Source: Malania oleifera (lineage: Eukaryota > Streptophyta > Magnoliopsida > Santalales > Ximeniaceae). Taken from it: a stretch of DNA of 64,000 bases. The DNA lies in the NCBI RefSeq assembly GCF_029873635.1, contig NC_080422.1, positions 1,964,001 to 2,028,000 of the forward strand, read 5' to 3'. Position numbers and translations under genes: made by a program. Numbering within the stretch: the stretch's first letter is position 1; the number at the start of each line of letters is the position of its first letter. The notes below the pieces were generated by a model, which was not told the DNA's origin, ran no database searches, and saw nothing but the letters and a program-made list of their open reading frames with translations. This document shows positions 58,291 to 64,000 of the stretch, one piece after another.

Positions 58291-60429
58291 GCGCCTCGAC
58301 CCTCTAGGTGGACCTGGAGTGCCACTAAACATACATACATATATCTTTCTGATACCATACATATACAACTCGCCCAAACAAGGGAAAATCGGTTGTTCCA
58401 TATGGAACTACATAAACATACATAGTGGAAAACATACATCATCTAATACTTACCAGAGTCTCTAACTGTTTCCCATATATATCCATACATAATTGAAAAC
58501 ATAATCTACTATATATACAATCCCCAAAAGAGACAAACACTGTATAAAATCTCACCAGCTCTAACAAGGACTGTCTATTATCTAACTCTACTTGGCAACA
58601 CGCTAGGCTCAATCCCTCGGAGGACTTGAAACAACATTTGTATGCTAGGGTGAGACACCTCTCAATAAGACAAATTATATTATCATCAGTGTGTGGCTAG
58701 CATGAGATTTCGTGTATACATATACTCTAGCATTTAAATACATTTAATTGGCATTTTAAAATCTGTATTGCTCTATAAATCTGAAAATACATACCGGCTG
58801 GCTCAATATAGCCCTTTCTATAGTAAACGTGCCCATATATGCCTAAAAGATACAACCTGGTCTGTACGACTAGCGTCACCACACCATCACAAACACGTGC
58901 GACATGCTTCCCCCCATGACGGGTTGTGCGGCTCGGAGGCTGGACCTAGCAAATAGTTGGTCAACTAATACTAAGTCAAACATAAAGTAGTACAATAGTG
59001 CCTACTCAATCTGTACCCGAAGGCCGCCCGAAGGCTGAGTCATCTAGAATTACTCCGTTAGATGGGGCCCTAGATTCTCTCCTTCAGAGAGTACTTTACC
59101 TAAGCCACCAGTCGCCTTTCCCATCCACACTCTATCTGAGCTGTGTGGTTGCACCCTTACATACATATAACTACGGTACCGTGCTTTTACCATAAGATCA
59201 TCATAACAGGGCTCTACTATCATATATGGCAATTTACATCATATAAAACTGTAATCATCATTCAATTCATAAAACTACAACATAACACGATTTGTACATA
59301 ATTCTGTGAAAACATTTGCTCTACTAGATACTGACTTGGTAAAAATCGACGTATTCTATTTGTCACAGTTGGCTCAATAAAAATTGGCATTTCATAAACT
59401 CGGCATTCAACCTTCACATCTCATCTCTTGACATATAGTCATCATATCTCATATCTCAGCTTATAGCCGTTACATTTCAGTATTACACAAAATCTGTTCA
59501 TTTAATGCCGATTAAAAACTATACTCATGTCACGCAATTTTCATCTGATAACTCATACATAACTCACTTGCTTAAGAACATAAATACTGCTGTTAAAACT
59601 GGGGTATGAATATCTCCATGTCATTATTTTACTAAATTTAGATTTAGATATATAGCTAAATACAGGAAAAATGGAGATAATCAGCCCTACCATCTTTGGT
59701 TGGTTTTAAAATAAGACTATAGCTTGAAATAACAACTTTCCAACAGGTGAAAACGTTCAGAAAGACCAATACTATACTTTAAAAATATCATACTTAAATT
59801 TAAACAGTTGGTTTTGAAAAAAAAAGTCAGTTAACCGAACCCTAGGCCCGAAAACCCTAGAAAAGTTGTAACCGTTTATCTAAAAATTGTTTTAACATTT
59901 CATTCCGTTAGAACTCATAAACATGACTAACATAATATAATCCCCTTACCTCTAGCTTTTTCCTGAAATCAAGAATCCACTCCCTTAGACTTGTAGATAT
60001 TAACTCCCTAATCCTTGTGGTAACTTCCGATCGTTGAAACGGACAACCAACGGCGAAAGATCGAAGAGAGAGAGAGTGTGGGCGCAGGTTCTAGAGAGAG
60101 AAAGATATATTTTGATTTCTTAACAATGAAGCAATTGAAATCCTATTTATAGACCCCTTGACCCAGTCAAATTCGTCAACGAAATGACACCTTCGTCAAC
60201 GAACCACATAAGCCCGTTCGTCGACGAAAGAAGGGCCTCGTCGACGAACCCTAATCCTGATATTTTTTGGACGTTCTAGATCTCTTCGTTGATAAAGTTC
60301 TGAATTTCAGCAACGAACCTTAGAAGGGCCTTCGTCGACAAGAACAGAAAATTCGTCGACGAAGCCTGCTAAAATTCCCTTTTTCCTTTCTTATTTAATT
60401 TCCTTATTTTCCTGGTTCGGGTCTCTACA
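58290..60429 (-). mobile_element. 3' LTR of Gypsy element 2, minus strand
   Basis: It begins TGTAGAGACCCG at 60429 next to a polypurine tract. Eight TTCGTCGACGAA-like palindromes lie at 60170-60370, followed by GTCTATAAATAGG and a CT-rich leader. Conserved blocks of this LTR class continue to about 58320. The terminal 100-200 bp expected from Gypsy element 1 seem absent where the opposite LTR joins. Confidence 0.8.
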
Positions 60430-60443
60430 ATCTCCCCTCCTTA
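60430..60443 (-). other. Polypurine tract of Gypsy element 2
   Basis: The minus strand reads AAGGAGGGGAGAT directly before the LTR start. It primes plus-strand synthesis in this class. Confidence 0.85.
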
Positions 60444-60731
60444 TAAAAATTTTGTCCTCAAAATTTGTTAACTGCTTTCTATCACATCATCTAAACCATC
60501 ACTGCTCTGACTCTAGGAAGAGTCGGCAGTTACCCACATAGCAGCCCCGTTCCAAATTTATTACCTACCCTCACTTATGGTGAAGGAATACTATGGTTAC
60601 ACATAATGTCTCGGGAGATTATAATATCCAAACACAACTCTCCCGAAGACCAAACATACTCTAAACCATAAACAAACTTACTTTTACTATAATATATACA
60701 TACCACTTTACTTACCGATCTGTCTACCTGT

Positions 60732-61286
60732 CTAGCTTTGAGCCTCTCTGAATAACTGAGGATACTTCTGACGTATCTCTGACTCTAGCTCCCATGAAGC
60801 CTCCTCTAATGTGTGATTACGCCACAATACCTTTACTAACAAAATTCTCTTCGTATGTAGCTCTTGCTCTCTATGATCTAGGATCTGAACCGGTATCTCC
60901 TCATATGCTAACACGTCCCCGAGCTCCAATGACTCGTAATTGATCACATGCAAAGGATTTTGAACATACCTCCTAAGTATGGACACGTGGAACACGTCGT
61001 GAATCCTAGACAATGCGGGTGGTAATGTTATCCTATATGCCACTGAACCGACTCTCTCCAGAATCTCGAACGGTCCGACGTACGTAGGGCTCAGCTTGCC
61101 CTTCCTACCAAACCTCATCACTCCTTTCATCGAAGCAATCCTAAAAAATACAGAATCACCCACCTCGAACTCTAACTCCCATCGGCGTGTATCTGCATAG
61201 CTCTTCTGCCAACTCTGAGCTGCTTTAATATGTTCCTTGATGAGCTTGACCTTTTTTGAAGTCTGTTGAACCAACTCTGGCCCCAA
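60732..61286 (-). pseudogene. Gypsy element 2 integrase C-terminus with chromodomain
   Basis: The integrase C-terminal part reads VGPFEILERVGSVAYRI, then HDVFHVSILRRYV. A chromodomain-type end follows (LVKVLWRNHTLEEASWELES, then YPQLF). This combination marks a chromovirus-type Gypsy element, probably the Tekay/Del group (inferred). The frame is open for 184 codons, but upstream integrase parts are broken. Confidence 0.9.
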
Positions 61287-61850
61287 TATCTATCGCTTAC
61301 CAACCTCATCCCAGTATAACGGTGATCGGCATCTCCAACCATACAGTTCCTCATACGGTGCTATCCTGACACTGGCCTGGTAACTATTATTATAGGCGAA
61401 CTCAACCAACGACAGATATTTGATCCAATTACCCCCAAAAATCCAGTACACATGCTCTCAGCATATCCTTTAGGATCTGGATGGTCTTCTCTGACTAACC
61501 ATCGGTCTATGGGTGAAACGCAGTACTGAACGTAAGTTGAGATCACAACGCTTCTTGGAGACTCTTCCAGAATCGGGAAGTAAACCGTGGATCTCTATCC
61601 GAGGCAATCGACACCGGCACCCCATGCAATTTGACTACCTCCTGAACATATAGCTCTGCCAGCTTATCCATCGACTAGCTGACTTTCATCAGGATGAAAT
61701 GCATTACCTTCATCAATCTGTCAACCACAACCCAAATCATATTCTATCCATGGAGATGTGCTCCCACTTCCACTTAGGAATAACAAGTGGTTGCAACGGT
61801 TCCACTGGCTTCTAATGCTCGGCCTTCACCCACTGACATATTAAGCACTA
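61287..61850 (-). pseudogene. Gypsy element 2 integrase core (broken)
   Basis: Fragments of the core appear in several frames with stops, for example a decayed TAFHP-x-TDG-x-SE block at about 61525-61490 and RACVLDF near 61450. Confidence 0.7.
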
Positions 61851-62789
61851 CACTATGAAACGGGTGATCTCTCTTTTCATGTTAGACCGCCATAAAGATT
61901 TCTGCAAATCCTTGTACATCTTCGTACTCCCTGGATGTACTGTGTAGAGTGAATGATGTGCCTCCTCTAAAATGACCCATTTGATCCCGGTATCATTCGG
62001 TAGATAGATCCTAGTATGGAATCTCAACACCCCATCATTGGAGATATTTAAATTCGGCTTTAAACCATCCTGAACCCCTTCCATAACCTCTACTAGCTCT
62101 ACGTCTTCCTTCTGAGTTCTGATCCTTTCCCGTAAAGTCAGCTGCACTGCCAGGCTAGAAATGAATGCCTGATGATTTCCTTTCACTAACTCTACGCCTA
62201 ACCTTTCTAGGTCCATCATGATCTGATGTTGTACAACAACTTCTAACACCGATGCATTTACTAACTTCCAACTCAAAGCATCAACTACCACATTAGCTTT
62301 TCCTGGATAGGAACTAATGATACATTCGTAGTCCTTTATTAGCTCCAACCATCTCCTCTGCCTCATATTCAAGTCCTTCTGGGAGAAAAAGTACTTAAGA
62401 CTTTTATGATCAGTAAAAATCTCGCACCTTTCACTATATAGGTAGCGCCTCCAGATCTTCAATGCATACACTACCGCTGCTAATTTCATATCATGTGTTG
62501 GGTAGTTCTTCTCGTACTCCTTGAGTTGACAAGAAGCATAAGCAATTACCTTTCCCTATTATATTAGAACACACCCGAGACCTTTCTTAGAGGTGTCACT
62601 GTAGATAACAAATCCACCATCGCCAGGCAAAATGGTCAGAATTGGAGCAGTAACCAACCACTGCTTCAGTTCCTGAAAACTCTGCTCGCACTCATCAATC
62701 CATTCAAACTTTATGTTCTTCCTTATGAATCGTGTTAATGGACCTGATAGTCTGGAGAACCTTGCTATGAACCGTCGGTAGTACTGCAA
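61848..62789 (-). pseudogene. Gypsy element 2 RNase H and integrase zinc-finger region
   Basis: RNase H: GGFVIYSDTSKKGLGCVL at about 62610, then after a short break [32 protein letters not shown] and [15 protein letters not shown]. The zinc-finger region of integrase follows ([19 protein letters not shown]). There are stops at about 62555 and 61850. Confidence 0.9.
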
Positions 62790-63432
62790 TACCCAGAAAA
62801 CTCCTGACCTCCTGAATATTCTTCGGTTTCATCTAGTTCACTACCGCTTGTACCTTACTTAGGTCCACTAATACCCCTTCCTTGGACACTACATACCCAA
62901 AAAATGTCATTTGCTCTAACCAGAACTCACACTTCTTAAATTTCGCGAATAGCTTCTTCTCCCTGAGTACCTGAAGTACCAACCTTAAATGAACTGCATG
63001 CTCCTCGGGACTCCTCGAATAACACAGGATGTCGTTAATGAAAACGACCACAAATTGATCTAAATACTCGTAGAACACCCTGTTCATCAAGTCCATAAAT
63101 GCTATAGGAGCATTGGTCAATCCGAAAGGCATAACCAAAAATTCATAGTGGTCATAGCTAGTCCGAAATGCAATCTTCGGTACGTCCTCCGATTTCACCT
63201 TTAGCTGGTGATACCCGGATCGCAAATCGATCTTAGAGAAGACCTGTGTGCCCTGTAGCTAATTAAATAGATCATCAATTCTGGATAAGGAGTATTTATT
63301 CTTCACTGTCACCTTGTTAATCTCTCTGTAGTCGATGCACATCCTCATCGACCAATCCTTCTTCTTCACAAACAGTACCTGTGCTCCCCAAGGTGAAACA
63401 CTTGGTCAGATGTAACCCTTATTTAATAGCTC
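62790..63432 (-). pseudogene. Gypsy element 2 reverse transcriptase
   Basis: RT blocks read [50 protein letters not shown] and [20 protein letters not shown]. The catalytic motif is [11 protein letters not shown], with asparagine (AAC, 63036-63034) for the first aspartate. Stops lie near 63410 and 63261. Confidence 0.9.
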
Positions 63433-64000
63433 CTATAGTTGCTCCTCCAATTCCCTCAGTTCTACTGGAGCCATATGATACGGAGCTTTCGAAATCAATG
63501 ACGTGCCTAGAGTCAACACTATAGCGAACTCCACTCCATGATCAGGAGGAAATCCCGACAAGTCCTCTAGAAACACATCTAGGAACTCACTTACCACAGG
63601 AATCTCCTCTAGCTTAAGTTCTTCTCTCAACGTTTCTTTCACAAATGTCATATACCCCCGACATCCCTCAAGAAGTAACCTCCTTGCCTGAATAGCTAAA
63701 AGGATACGTGGTGTAGAACGCACACACGACCCTACAAACTTGAATTCCTGCTCCCCAGGAGGCCTGAATACTACCTCTCTCCTGTGGCAATCGATGCTGG
63801 CATAACTGGCTGCTAGCCAGTCCATGCCCAGAATGATATTGAAGTCGTGCATATCAAACACAATTAAACTGACTAGTAGTACTCTTCCCTGAATCTCTAC
63901 TAGAAAATCCGAATCACCCTACTACATATGACTACTAACCCTGATGGTGTTGCCACTGCTAACTCATCATCTAATAGTTGTGCCTCTAACCTACATAGTT
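63433..64000 (-). pseudogene. Gypsy element 2 protease C-terminus and linker, continues off the window
   Basis: It reads DFNIILGMDWLAASYASIDC (end of the aspartic protease), then ARRLLLEGCRGYM and ELKLEEIPVVSEFLDVF. It is the counterpart of 19785-20165 in Gypsy element 1, so both belong to one family. The active-site DSG and gag would lie beyond 64000. Confidence 0.88.

Noticed and set aside
58330..58360. TGGTATCAGA on the minus strand, resembling a primer binding site
   Set aside because: It lies inside conserved LTR sequence (Gypsy 1 has a similar internal stretch near 17925-17945) and no LTR end precedes it.

Overview
This is eukaryotic nuclear DNA from a flowering plant, probably a woody eudicot (inference). 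It is AT-rich, its genes are split by GT-AG introns, and about two thirds of it is decayed transposable elements. Copia and Gypsy retrotransposons, L1-type and RTE-type LINEs, a MULE-like foldback element and a CACTA remnant are all present. I see no bacterial, organellar, rRNA, tRNA or CRISPR features. Few host genes are recognisable, and all lie on the minus strand.

Host genes. (1) A six-exon D27-like gene (DUF4033, carotenoid-isomerase-related, probably plastid) at 7774-3610. Its exons join in frame to 284 codons plus a stop. (2) Two small secreted cysteine-rich prolamin-like (ECA1/DD11-type) paralogues at 15013-14579 and 22984-22655. Each has a different defect: the first lacks the sixth cysteine, and the second has a stop at codon 7. 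(3) A small 87-residue membrane-anchored coiled-coil protein. Its first exon (56699-56577) and last exon (28288-28148) are separated by a 28.3-kb intron packed with nested retrotransposons.

Layout. 1-2401: minus-strand Gypsy-type LTR cut by the window edge. 2402-8164: D27-like gene and its 5' flank. 8165-10147: foldback MULE-like element with a 10-bp target duplication, 391 bp upstream of the D27-like start codon. 10195-11217: 5'-truncated L1 with RNase H. 11640-12836: LINE-like tail with an internal duplication. 13009-14170: CACTA end. 14400-23100: the prolamin-like pair, split by a Copia fragment, a Gypsy element and an RTE LINE tail. 23422-27400: MITE/MULE-like and LTR-like remnants. 28289-56576: the giant intron, which holds an older LTR family, a Copia 3' half, tandem RTE LINE copies, a full-length Copia inside one LINE (AAAGT duplication) and a younger full-length Copia (CCCTT duplication). 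56906-64000: two Gypsy LTRs meeting in inverted orientation, then the pol gene of a minus-strand chromodomain Gypsy element that runs off the window.

The genes do not form a pathway with one another. The interest lies in how the mobile elements have reshaped them: one in a promoter, many in one intron, and a block between two paralogues. Every transposon reading frame is broken by stops and frameshifts, so none of the elements appears autonomous.
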